In this document: positions 25,389 through 32,869 of the stretch, piece after piece
Layout of the letters: each line of letters begins with the position of its first letter
Numbering within the stretch: position 1 is the stretch's first letter
Assembly (NCBI GenBank): GCA_035275065.1
Contig: DATENM010000065.1
Coordinates: forward strand, 1-64,000
Source: Blastocatellia bacterium
Lineage (GTDB): Bacteria > Acidobacteriota > Blastocatellia > UBA7656
DNA length: 64,000 nt
Direction: 5' to 3'
Translations under genes and position numbers: made by a program
The notes under the pieces: generated by a model
Databases searched by the model: none
What the model was told of the DNA's origin: nothing
Seen by the model: only the letters and a program-made list of their open reading frames with translations

Positions 25389-25844
25389 TCATTGACATAC
25401 TTTGCCTATCGCCTTGTGCCAGTTTGCCTTGATTGTCTGTCCGTGTAGCTTTTCTTCCTGGGCGCGACGGAAGGCGACCGCCTCTTTGAGGGCACGCTGC
25501 GCCCCGGCATAGTCATCCGGGATGGGGAATCGCTTGCGCTTCGAGCGGCCCGGCTCGACCGGATAGTTGACGACGTAATAGTTGCCTCCGCGTTCGTTCG
25601 CCACGGTGACGCCAATGATGCCGCTGGAGTTGCGCGGCGAGCGTGTCACCACGTTGCGGGCGCTCAAAGGTATGCCCGCATCGAACAGCCGCTGGTTGCG
25701 CCAGTTGGTTGCCGCTTGTAGCGCTCGCTCGCTATTGCCATATTCGCGGTCACTGAACATTCGTCGCGCGCCAATTGATTGAATCCGCACGTCCCATCCG
25801 TGCGTGTGTCGCTTGTCATCGTCTCTACGCCGGATATACTTCAC
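25389..25844 (-). CDS. AP2-domain-like DNA-binding protein
   Basis: This 151-residue protein begins at the GTG at 25844, overlapping the upstream stop as GTGA. Residues 70-115 (SSGIIGVTVANERGGNYYVV ... RFPIPDDYAGAQRALKEAVAFR) look like an AP2/ERF-type three-stranded sheet followed by a helix, a fold found in phage homing endonucleases and in some phage regulators. A similar first half (residues 15-55: WDVRIQSIGARRMFSDREYG ... ALQAATNWRNQRL) may be a second, weaker copy. No HNH or other nuclease motif is visible, so a DNA-binding role is more likely. The assignment is tentative. Confidence 0.5.
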   Translation of the reverse strand: MKYIRRRDDDKRHTHGWDVRIQSIGARRMFSDREYGNSERALQAATNWRNQRLFDAGIPLSARNVVTRSPRNSSGIIGVTVANERGGNYYVVNYPVEPGRSKRKRFPIPDDYAGAQRALKEAVAFRRAQEEKLHGQTIKANWHKAIGKVCQ

Positions 25845-26038
25845 TGCTTACCCTCCTCTGACAGCTTCTGAATTGCATCCCATCGCTCCTGCGCCTGGTC
25901 GCGCGAGAGCTGGTCAAGGTCGAGAAGCAATTCCTGGTATCCACTGCGAAAAGGCTCATCGACTTGATCGATCAAATAGATAAGATCGTTGTCCCATTTT
26001 TTGCGCCAATCATTGCCTTCGTGCTTTTTGTCGCTCAT
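25841..26038 (-). CDS. Small acidic helical phage protein
   Basis: This 65-residue protein (MSDKKHEGNDWRKKWDNDLI) is highly charged and mostly helical, with no known motif. It overlaps the genes on both sides by four bases, as the operon does throughout, which supports it as a real gene. Confidence 0.52.
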   Translation of the reverse strand: MSDKKHEGNDWRKKWDNDLIYLIDQVDEPFRSGYQELLLDLDQLSRDQAQERWDAIQKLSEEGKQ

Positions 26039-26490
26039 TGCTGCCTTTCTGGGTTATAAATTCTTTGTAATCGGGCTTCTGCTTCATCTTTCGTCAATCC
26101 TGGAAGATCGGTAAAAAGTGATTTCAATAGCTCGAATTTGGATTCATCTTTTTCCATATCCCCCAAGTCTTGGAGGCATTCAGAAAAATGTATTCGCCAG
26201 TCCACCTGTGTGTGTTTGCGCTGTGACCCAACATGTACTCTCGCGTCTTGTCGCTGTCGCTTCACAAGATCGGCTCGAATCACACCGAGCGAGTAAACAG
26301 TCAGATTTTGTTCCTTGGCCCGCTTCGCCACATCGCGGATTGCCTTCAAGATGAGGTGCAGCGGCGTGCCATCGGAAAACCATGTCGCTACCAATTGGTA
26401 TTCATGCGAAGTCAATCGGTGACGCCCGGCCAAGGGTAGCCAGGCGTCGCCGATCTCTTTGCGATAAGTTTTGAGCGCGGCTTTGCTCAC
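26035..26490 (-). CDS. Unknown early phage protein, possible replication helper
   Basis: This 151-residue protein starts at the GTG at 26490, overlapping the upstream stop. The middle (HEYQLVATWFSDGTPLHLILKAIRDVAKRAKEQNLTVYSLGVIRADL) resembles a helical segment seen in many uncharacterised plasmid and phage proteins, where a W...GIPL...V...AI motif is common. The C-terminus is acidic. Its place among early genes after the MuB-like gene suggests a role in replication or regulation, but nothing more can be said. Confidence 0.5.
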   Translation of the reverse strand: MSKAALKTYRKEIGDAWLPLAGRHRLTSHEYQLVATWFSDGTPLHLILKAIRDVAKRAKEQNLTVYSLGVIRADLVKRQRQDARVHVGSQRKHTQVDWRIHFSECLQDLGDMEKDESKFELLKSLFTDLPGLTKDEAEARLQRIYNPERQQ

Positions 26491-27137
26491 AGGTTTTCGA
26501 TCCCCTGATTGAACAGCTTCAGCTTGTTGATCACCGACGCCCGCTCGGTCGCGTTCATCGAAGTAACCGAGTCAACGTTGAAGTGGTCACGCAGGAATTG
26601 CCGGTATCGGCCATCATCCCGCCCTCCGTCGCTGTAGAGGATGAGCCCCCCCTCTTCAGCCAGCGCGTGAATCTGTCGCAACTGTGACTTACGCTGCTCG
26701 GCGGCGTCGTCATAAGTGATCACTTGACCGCGAGCTTTGGTGATTCCGCGGAGAGGGTTGAAGCCTGCTGCGGTAAGAGTCGCCACCAATGCCCGCGAGC
26801 CAGCCAGGCTGTGCCCGTCAGCGGGAGAGCCATCCGGTGCCGGCTCGCTGATAGTGGCAATGCCGCAACGCTCGAAGGCGTGGCCGTCGCGATCCACCAC
26901 GCGAGCGCGATGGACAACCTGATTCAGCGCGGGAATGAAGTCGTCGTACCCTTCGATCACTTCCATAAATCGGTCTGACTTGCGAGCAATCGCCAGCAAT
27001 TCATCTGCGCCGAGCCAGGGCTTTGAAGGGTTCTTCTCATCAGGAAAGAAAACCCGGTCTGGGTCGATTCCGTATTCCTTTGATAATGTGGAAACGACCA
27101 GGGATTGTTCTACGGTATATTGTCGTGGTTGCAACAC
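26487..27137 (-). CDS. Unknown early phage protein, possible recombination role
   Basis: The GTG at 27137 has a good ribosome site (AAAGGAG) and gives 216 residues. Residues 60-110 (EVIEGYDDFIPALNQVVHRARVVDRDGHAFERCGIA) resemble the start of single-strand annealing proteins only loosely, and the last 45 residues (RYRQFLRDHFNVDSVTSMNATERASVINKLKLF) look like a small helical domain seen at the C-terminus of several phage proteins. I would not name it. It lies two genes after the transposition ATPase. Confidence 0.5.
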   Translation of the reverse strand: MLQPRQYTVEQSLVVSTLSKEYGIDPDRVFFPDEKNPSKPWLGADELLAIARKSDRFMEVIEGYDDFIPALNQVVHRARVVDRDGHAFERCGIATISEPAPDGSPADGHSLAGSRALVATLTAAGFNPLRGITKARGQVITYDDAAEQRKSQLRQIHALAEEGGLILYSDGGRDDGRYRQFLRDHFNVDSVTSMNATERASVINKLKLFNQGIENL

Positions 27138-27149
27138 TCCTATCTCCTT

Positions 27150-27455
27150 TCAAGAAACTAATGCGATTTGTTCAAGCGCCAGGGCGACCCGGCGCGCAAC
27201 TTCGAGGTTGACGGCAAGGACATAGCTGCGACCGCCACAGCTCGCGCAGCAGCCCGCTTTCGTCAGCAATGTCTTGACCGGATTGGCAGCCTCGCCGGCG
27301 CAGTTCCCGCAGACGATCATCGTCTCAGTGATCCCGCGCGGCGCGACTTCGGGCCGATCAACGAATACCGTTGGTTCGCGATGGCTGATGCCTTCCGCAA
27401 AGAGGCAATCAGCATCAGCGAGGGCAAGCCCCGGATCGGTGAGTAATACTCCCAT
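27150..27455 (-). CDS. Small zinc-ribbon-like early protein
   Basis: This 101-residue protein starts at the ATG at 27455, after GGGGTGAGCT. It has VCGNCAGE near residues 48-55 and CCASCGGRSYVLAVN near 68-82, a four-Cys zinc ribbon. The C-terminal part is a helix (EVARRVALALEQIALVS). It follows the MuB-like gene with three bases between. Function not recognised. Confidence 0.55.
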   Translation of the reverse strand: MGVLLTDPGLALADADCLFAEGISHREPTVFVDRPEVAPRGITETMIVCGNCAGEAANPVKTLLTKAGCCASCGGRSYVLAVNLEVARRVALALEQIALVS

Positions 27456-27458
27456 AGC

Positions 27459-28478
27459 TCACCCCTTCTTTTTGCCTTCCTGCCGTGTTGAGAATCGCTC
27501 GAAGAGTTTTTCGAGCGTCGCGGTCGGGTATTCTTCGCGCTTATCGCTGACGGTGTTGATCAACGTATCGAGATCACGATAGCGCCCAAAGCTGCCGGCC
27601 CGCGCCACCTGCACAACCTGTGCGGTGACCTCTTTCGGCTCAAAGCTTTCTTCAAGCCGTCTTCGTATCTCCTCATCTGAAAGCACGCCCAGAGTGATCG
27701 AAACCTTTAGCCGCGACTGGACGCGCTGCAACTTCGAAGACCGGATCGACAGCTCCAACTCCTGTGTGCCGAGGAGGACGATGCCGCTCTTCGCTTGATT
27801 CCAGATGTGGACGAGGTGATTGATTGACTCGTCTCTCAAGAAGTTCGCTTCATCTATGGCCAGCAGCTTGGGCTGTTCAGCGAGTAGGCCCCTGGCGCGC
27901 TTAATGAGCGCATCTTTGGAGCCGGTGTCTATATCTCCGAGAGCAGAGCAGATCGCCGCCAAAAATGCGCGTGGCGTCATACCGTCATAGGCTTCAACGA
28001 TAATCATTCCGCCGCGCGTGTTGAGATTGGCGAAGTGTTTAGCGATGATCGTCTTCCCCATACCGGACGGGCCGATGATCGTTACAAATTGACGGCTGCT
28101 ATAAGCTTCTGCCAGGCCGTGCTGGATCAATCGCGCAGAGGTCACATCTTCGTCAACTTCTTCAGTCTTCCCGCTCGCCTCACGATGATCGAGCCAACCC
28201 CGCAGCCGATTCTCAAATCGCTCCAACATCTCTTGCGAGGATGCCCATTTGCACGCCAGGTAGTTATAGATCGTGCTTTGACCCATCCCCGTATTGTTGG
28301 CGCGACCACTGTCGCCCTTTTGCCTACCATAAAAGCGCTGCATCTCGCGGCTGACCTGGTTGTTTGTCCAGCCATACTTTTCTTTGAAAACCACCAGCCG
28401 GGAACGCAACACCTCGTCCCAATTCACGCCTGTGCGGCGAACCTCAGTCACGAAGCTAGGTTTTGGATTTGCTTGCAT
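27459..28478 (-). CDS. MuB-type transposition ATPase (AAA)
   Basis: This 339-residue protein starts at the ATG at 28478, after GGAGGCTGA. The N-terminal 100 residues hold an HTH-like region (GWTNNQVSREMQRFY ... GQSTIYNYLAC), as MuB has. Residues 136-143 (GPSGMGKT) are Walker A, KLLAIDEANFL near 204-214 is Walker B, and LLGTQELELS is sensor-like. C-terminal helices follow. MuB binds DNA as an ATP-dependent filament, brings target DNA to the transposase and stimulates strand transfer. Here three small genes separate it from the transposase gene, whereas in Mu A and B are adjacent. Confidence 0.85.
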   Translation of the reverse strand: MQANPKPSFVTEVRRTGVNWDEVLRSRLVVFKEKYGWTNNQVSREMQRFYGRQKGDSGRANNTGMGQSTIYNYLACKWASSQEMLERFENRLRGWLDHREASGKTEEVDEDVTSARLIQHGLAEAYSSRQFVTIIGPSGMGKTIIAKHFANLNTRGGMIIVEAYDGMTPRAFLAAICSALGDIDTGSKDALIKRARGLLAEQPKLLAIDEANFLRDESINHLVHIWNQAKSGIVLLGTQELELSIRSSKLQRVQSRLKVSITLGVLSDEEIRRRLEESFEPKEVTAQVVQVARAGSFGRYRDLDTLINTVSDKREEYPTATLEKLFERFSTRQEGKKKG

Positions 28479-28532
28479 TCAGCCTCCAATTTGACAAGCC
28501 GATCTCGTAAGAATTAAGATCAGCTTCGGTTA

Positions 28533-28976
28533 TTAAGTTTTAGCGGGCGACTGTTTCGGCAGTCGCTTTTTTTCATTCCTGGTCAAAAGCGATAAGTCGT
28601 AAGTTTTCAGTTCGCGATAGATCATCATCTGCACGTCCTCGGCACCGACCTTCTCGTTATCTCCCAGATGGGCGTAACCCTTCGTGATGATCGCGGCAAT
28701 CCGATCCAGCACGACTTGCGCCTTCACGTCTTCTGCAATTGGTTGCTGCATCCCCTTGCCTGCCACTGCCTGCCCCTCCTTTGCCTTCAAAATCTTCTTC
28801 TTACATTGCAAAATCGTTTCGTGTGATAGATAAGTGTCAAAGCACTTGTTAATTTGCCCGGCGCTGAGGAGGCGCAGAATCTCGGTAGGCAGCGCCTTGA
28901 GGTTGATCGCCAGCCGGGCCATCTCGGCTTCGGCTTCGGCTCTTGATTTACGCGCTGACCACCAACCTCTGCCCAT
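28533..28976 (-). CDS. Unknown early phage protein between transposase and ATPase genes
   Basis: This 147-residue protein starts at the ATG at 28976, after GGAGGTGAACG. It is helical and Lys/Glu-rich, with a hydrophobic middle (DVKAQVVLDRIAAIITKGYAHLG) and a basic C-terminal end (TRNEKKRLPKQSPAKT). No motif recognised. Its leader contains a long-range inverted repeat (29001-29094), so it may be controlled at the RNA level. Confidence 0.52.
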   Translation of the reverse strand: MGRGWWSARKSRAEAEAEMARLAINLKALPTEILRLLSAGQINKCFDTYLSHETILQCKKKILKAKEGQAVAGKGMQQPIAEDVKAQVVLDRIAAIITKGYAHLGDNEKVGAEDVQMMIYRELKTYDLSLLTRNEKKRLPKQSPAKT

Positions 28977-29000
28977 CGTTCACCTCCTCATTGACCAGGC

Positions 29001-29094
29001 GACGGGCACCCTTTGGAACGGTGAACTCGCAACCGCTTCGCTGCCCCTACATGACTCAGTAGAGTTGGCGATTGATTCGCGATGGGTGCCCGTC
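29001..29094 (-). repeat. Inverted repeat in the leader of the 28976 gene
   Basis: Two perfect 11-base arms (GACGGGCACCC at 29001-29011 and its reverse complement at 29084-29094) face each other across 72 bases. The region is not part of a convincing gene. A minus-strand transcript would close the arms into a stem about 24 bases before the start codon of the 147-residue gene. Confidence 0.5.
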
Positions 29095-29113
29095 ACCAAC
29101 TTGCAGGCTCGAA

Positions 29114-29500
29114 TTACGAGCCGAATCCAGAAATACTTGCAGCCCGGCGCCGGGCTACCGCTCTGCCTGCAACAATGCGACAGTTGAGACAATTCTTGAA
29201 TTTAGTAACTTCTGCTCCGCAACGGCACTTGCCCCTTGCGAGGCGCTTCTTGATCACCCTCTTCATCGCTTCCGCTTTCTTCGCCGCGTGCAATTCACAA
29301 TAAGTTGCTGTGCCCTTCTCACCTCGAGAATTGCCGCATTGAATGCAAAGCCCTGCCGCCTTGCGCTCATCTCTGAGACTCTTGACCCGCTGCGACATCG
29401 CCTTACTGCAATCTGCACACAGGGTCTTTCCTGACAGCTTCTTATTCGGGCAGCCTGAGCAGATGCCGCGCAGTAATCGCTTTGCGTAAAACCTTCGCAT
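29114..29500 (-). CDS. Multi-zinc-ribbon phage protein
   Basis: The ATG at 29500 overlaps the upstream stop as TGATG and gives 128 residues. It holds three Cys-rich units: CSGCPNKKLSGKTLCADC, LCIQCGNSRGEKGTATYCELH and CRCGAEVTKFKNCLNC, probably three zinc ribbons in a row. The spaces between are basic helices (KKAEAMKRVIKKRLARGK). Such proteins in phages often bind nucleic acid. It lies directly after a small gene that follows the transposase. The function is not known. Confidence 0.62.
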   Translation of the reverse strand: MRRFYAKRLLRGICSGCPNKKLSGKTLCADCSKAMSQRVKSLRDERKAAGLCIQCGNSRGEKGTATYCELHAAKKAEAMKRVIKKRLARGKCRCGAEVTKFKNCLNCRIVAGRAVARRRAASISGFGS

Positions 29501-29775
29501 CAAAAGCGTGGCTCCTCTTCGTCTTCGTCGGTGAAATCGATTTCGGGCACCTCGATGCAACGCAGCATCGCGAGAGCCGTATTGAAATTGCCCCTTTTCA
29601 TAGAAGCGCCAGCAAGATTGACCTGGCGCAATGCTTGTCTTGATTGAGCAAGGAAGTCTTCGATATTCGTGTAAGGCGCGAAGCGCAGCCGCTTTGCAGC
29701 AGCCTGCATCTCACTACCTAGCCGGTCGAGTATGCCGCTGATTTCGATTTCAACGTCTGTCTGTTCGTAAGGCAT
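29500..29775 (-). CDS. Small acidic protein after the transposase gene
   Basis: This 91-residue protein (MPYEQTDVEIEISGILDRLG) starts at the ATG at 29775, one base after the transposase stop. It is helical, with a very acidic end (EIDFTDEDEEEPRF). No family recognised; the tight spacing suggests it is co-translated with transposase. Confidence 0.55.
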   Translation of the reverse strand: MPYEQTDVEIEISGILDRLGSEMQAAAKRLRFAPYTNIEDFLAQSRQALRQVNLAGASMKRGNFNTALAMLRCIEVPEIDFTDEDEEEPRF

Positions 29776-29776
29776 C

Positions 29777-32191
29777 TCATCTCTCCCATTCGGCTTTGAT
29801 CTCGGTCGTATCAGCGCCGCTGTCGAAGCTCTTCAATGAATCGAAGTCGTCTCGCTCTTGCAGTGGATCGGGAACAACGCGCAGGGGTGAGAGTAATGCG
29901 GGCCGTGCTGGCGCGTCGGGTGACTTGCGGTCAAAGCGCGTTATCACAGTCACCGATCCTGGAGGCTGATCGTCCGATTCAGAAGGATCGAATACATCGC
30001 CCGCGCCGACTGCAATGGGCAACGCTTCCGGCATTCGCTCTGCCGCAATGTCTCGCCAATCGGCAGGGTTGGTTTGCGTCTCAAAGAATTCATTCGCCAC
30101 TTTGCGAGCGAATTTCTTCTCGGCGTTAGCGCGCTTGAAATCCTCTGCTGTCGCGTTCCAGCCCAGCAGTTCCTTGTTCTCGACCCAGCACAGCGGCGTC
30201 CCGCCGGTCAACACCATTCCCCGGCCTCGATTGTTGTCGTCAACCCGGAACTCAACTTTGGTGCTTTGCGGCAGGCGATAGAGTGCGCCGCCGTCGCTCA
30301 AATCGCTGGCCACTTCTTTGTAGAAGAATTTTTCTCGGTTCCATTGGATCGTGATGATCGCCCCGCGAACCGTCGCCGGCATCGGCGTCATCAGCAATGC
30401 CGCCGTCGTTGTCGACGTCATCATGTGCGGCGTGTCGGCATACATTCGCAGATGATCGAGCGGCGACATTTCGCCGATGTCATCCATCAATGAACCGTGT
30501 GGCCGGTGCAGGTATTCGAGCAGGCGAGAGGTGAAACCGGCTTTCAGATCGTCTTCGCTGAGGAACGGCGTCCCGACTTTGTATTTTTCCTTGTTGCGGT
30601 CGAAGGCTTCACGCCACAACTCAGGCAACTGCTTGTAGTCCGCAAGGCTACCATCCTTGCGCTTGCAGAACGCTTCGTGAAGCCGCACGGCGGCTTTGAA
30701 GTAGTGCGGCCTGTTTTCCGGCTTGTTTCCAGCGTAGCCGGGCTGGGTCTTTTCCCACTCGGCGATGATGCGGAACCAGGTCTCGATGATTTTCGATTTC
30801 GCGTTAAACGGTTTGGCATGGCGAATCCTCAATTGCACTTCAGCCGCAAGCCCGACATCTTGCGCATTCAGCGCCACAGCCAGGGCGTCTTCAAGATCAA
30901 AGCGTGAAACCTGGATCATTCGCCCTTCGATGGATTTGGCGCGGAAATCCTTGCCATTGTCAAAATGGACAAATGCCTGCATCCCATCGCGCGACCGCTG
31001 CATCCCGCGCAGCAGTTCGAGCCCCGGCTCGGTCTTCCAAGCGGCATCCCCGATTGCGTTGAGATAAGCGAGCGTCACGCCCCGCGCCGACGGGCGGTCA
31101 TCAATGTGGAATCCGAAGATCGCGCGGCTGGCCAGGTCAAGCACCGGACAGAACCAACGCCGCACTAGGGCCGGCTTGCCGCCACCTTTTTTGGCTGGCA
31201 CCCAGCACATCATGTCGAAGATGCGCCAATCCATCGTAAAGCCATCGCGCGGCTTCAGGTCTTCATACTGGCGCTGAATCCATGCATAGGTAGCTTCAAA
31301 TCCGCGCTCGCCTTTTGTGATCATCGTCACGGTCGTCGCCGGCACTTTCTGCCGCCAGCGATAGAGCCACGTGTAGCAGGAATCCTTCGCACCAGGCCGA
31401 TGATCAGCAAAGGGCAGCTTCCAGTTTTTGCGCCCGGCGGCGGCAAGCCACGCCCTGCCGAACTCGGTCAACGATGCCTTCTCATAAGATTTGAGATTTG
31501 AATGAAGCCAATCAACCGCCTCTTGAGGCACGTTTAAGAAGCGTTTGTCATTGTCCGGTGAAAGGGTTTGACCTTTTGGAATGAATACGACCGGGCCATC
31601 CGTCCGATACTTATCAATGAGTCTTAGGAAGGTTGAAGTTGAGAGCGGCTTTGCTGCCGAAGGGTACATTTCGAGGTAAAGGGAATCCGTTGATGCCGAG
31701 CGCGCCGCGAGCTGCGCCAGGTTGGGATGATAAGCGCGATCTTTGCCAGCTTCGCGCGATCCGGGTGAGACGACCGAGATGCTCTTGAGGCGGGCGATCA
31801 GTGCGATGGCTTGGTCACAAAGCTTGCCGAGTGCGACGCAACGGCGCTGTACCGCGTCCTTCTCTTCCAGGGTGTATTGCGGCGGGCTGAAGCGCGAAAG
31901 CGCGGCTACTAATGCCGAGAGGCGTGAATCGAGCGCCGTAGGACTCCCGCTTGATGTCTCATCGTCTATCCCGATAGGAGCCGCGCCAGCTCGCCGCTCG
32001 CCGTCAAGTTTTGCCCAGGCGAGCTGAATGTCTGCGGGCAATGAGTCGAGCAGGTATTCTCTCGATGGCTGTCCGGGCCCTTTGGGTTTCGCGCGGCGCG
32101 AAACCCATTCACCGCTTGCGGTCTTGCGGTAAATGGTCGCGGGCTTCGCACCCAATCCCAGCAAATCCTTTGCAGTAAGCCAGATTTCCAC
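29777..32191 (-). CDS. MuA-type DDE transposase
   Basis: This 804-residue protein begins at the GTG at 32191. The N-terminal 60 residues (WLTAKDLLGLGAKPATIYRKT) are a Mu-type winged-helix DNA-binding domain. An integrase-fold core follows with probable catalytic Asp321 (GFTMDWRIFD), Asp411 (VHFDNGKDF) and Glu470 (SKIIETWFR); the spacings of 90 and 59 are close to the 67 and 56 of MuA, with a longer first gap. After it lies a beta-barrel (residues 610-680) and a C-terminal tail (residues 740-804) that in MuA contacts MuB and ClpX. The enzyme cuts and joins phage ends for integration and replicative transposition. Repeats at 35549-35705 are its likely end sites. Confidence 0.9.
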   Translation of the reverse strand: MEIWLTAKDLLGLGAKPATIYRKTASGEWVSRRAKPKGPGQPSREYLLDSLPADIQLAWAKLDGERRAGAAPIGIDDETSSGSPTALDSRLSALVAALSRFSPPQYTLEEKDAVQRRCVALGKLCDQAIALIARLKSISVVSPGSREAGKDRAYHPNLAQLAARSASTDSLYLEMYPSAAKPLSTSTFLRLIDKYRTDGPVVFIPKGQTLSPDNDKRFLNVPQEAVDWLHSNLKSYEKASLTEFGRAWLAAAGRKNWKLPFADHRPGAKDSCYTWLYRWRQKVPATTVTMITKGERGFEATYAWIQRQYEDLKPRDGFTMDWRIFDMMCWVPAKKGGGKPALVRRWFCPVLDLASRAIFGFHIDDRPSARGVTLAYLNAIGDAAWKTEPGLELLRGMQRSRDGMQAFVHFDNGKDFRAKSIEGRMIQVSRFDLEDALAVALNAQDVGLAAEVQLRIRHAKPFNAKSKIIETWFRIIAEWEKTQPGYAGNKPENRPHYFKAAVRLHEAFCKRKDGSLADYKQLPELWREAFDRNKEKYKVGTPFLSEDDLKAGFTSRLLEYLHRPHGSLMDDIGEMSPLDHLRMYADTPHMMTSTTTAALLMTPMPATVRGAIITIQWNREKFFYKEVASDLSDGGALYRLPQSTKVEFRVDDNNRGRGMVLTGGTPLCWVENKELLGWNATAEDFKRANAEKKFARKVANEFFETQTNPADWRDIAAERMPEALPIAVGAGDVFDPSESDDQPPGSVTVITRFDRKSPDAPARPALLSPLRVVPDPLQERDDFDSLKSFDSGADTTEIKAEWER

Positions 32192-32192
32192 T

Positions 32193-32414
32193 TTAGGCCG
32201 TTCCGCTCTTCCTTAGCGCGACAATGGTATCGAACTCAACGTCGAATACCTTGACCCCAAGAAAGTCTTCAATCTCAGCGCGGATTTTCTCATTGCGTCG
32301 CTCGCCGCTGAGTGTTCGCCCCACCTCATTAGGCTCACGATTGATCGCCTTAGCGATGTCAGTCTGAGTGATTTTCTGCGTAATGAGGTAAATCTTGACC
32401 AGATCAGGTGTCAC
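32193..32414 (-). CDS. Ner/Cro-like early HTH regulator
   Basis: This 73-residue protein starts at the GTG at 32414, preceded by AAGGGGAGAATATCA. Residues 13-45 (KITQTDIAKAINREPNEVGRTLSGERRNEK) form a helix-turn-helix. It lies exactly where Mu has ner: first gene of the early operon, before the transposase, and divergent from the repressor. Ner turns down the early promoter and the repressor promoter. The palindrome at 32429-32444 lies between the two. Confidence 0.75.
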   Translation of the reverse strand: MTPDLVKIYLITQKITQTDIAKAINREPNEVGRTLSGERRNEKIRAEIEDFLGVKVFDVEFDTIVALRKSGTA

Positions 32415-32428
32415 TGATATTCTCCCCT

Positions 32429-32444
32429 TGTCAAAATTTTGACA
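32429..32444. promoter_or_regulatory. Operator palindrome of the lysogeny switch
   Basis: TGTCAAAATTTTGACA is a perfect 16-bp palindrome midway between the divergent repressor and Ner-like genes. It overlaps the -35 element of the likely repressor promoter. A second, weaker palindrome (ATCTC/GAGAT arms, 32448-32461) lies beside it. A repressor or Ner-like dimer is expected to bind here. Confidence 0.7.
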
Positions 32445-32466
32445 TTTATCTCGGCGGAGATATTAC
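32439..32466 (+). promoter_or_regulatory. Probable repressor promoter
   Basis: TTGACA at 32439-32444 is a perfect -35 element, and TATTAC at 32461-32466 lies 16 bases further as a fair -10 element. Transcription would start near 32473, the first base of the repressor ATG, so the mRNA would be leaderless or nearly so. Confidence 0.6.
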
Positions 32467-32472
32467 ACAAAT

Positions 32473-32868
32473 ATGTTAAAACGGTCAACACAAACATCAA
32501 CAAACGTGGAAAACGTTGAATTCGTCACAAGACTTATTGAAGCTTGCGGGACAGATGAGCCGGCTGAAATCCAAAGAAAAGTAGGGCTTAGCTATCAAGG
32601 CGCGAAGAATTATCTTTCCGGGCGATTACCCAAAGCTGAAGAGCTGATGAAGATTGCTAATTCTACAGACGTGTCAATTCATTGGCTACTTACAGGTGAA
32701 GGCCCAAAAGAAAGGACAATAGTAAAGGCTATCAAGGATGGAGTGGTGAACCTCGATGAAATAAGGCGCGATGCCTTGATTGAATACTTCTTAGATGAAG
32801 CAAAGAATCTTTTGAGGAAAGAAAAAAGGGGAGCAAAGGGATTGAACCGCGCGTCATCAGATCGTTGA
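32473..32868 (+). CDS. Phage repressor (CI-like HTH)
   Basis: This 131-residue protein is the only clear plus-strand gene in the phage core, divergent from the early operon as Mu c is. Residues 15-75 hold an HTH of the CI-repressor type (GTDEPAEIQRKVGLSYQGAKNYLSG) ending in the typical STDVSIHWLLTGEGP. The rest is a helical, very basic C-terminus; no peptidase (LexA-like) domain is present. It should keep the phage lysogenic by blocking the early promoter. There is no ribosome site before the ATG, which fits a leaderless mRNA. It faces the TPR gene, whose stop is one base away. Confidence 0.78.
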   Translation: MLKRSTQTSTNVENVEFVTRLIEACGTDEPAEIQRKVGLSYQGAKNYLSGRLPKAEELMKIANSTDVSIHWLLTGEGPKERTIVKAIKDGVVNLDEIRRDALIEYFLDEAKNLLRKEKRGAKGLNRASSDR

Positions 32869-32869
32869 T

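Noticed and set aside
28980..29192. A 70-codon minus-strand frame in the leader gap
   Set aside because: Overlaps the end of the zinc-ribbon gene in another frame, has no ribosome site, and the gap is better explained by the inverted repeat.
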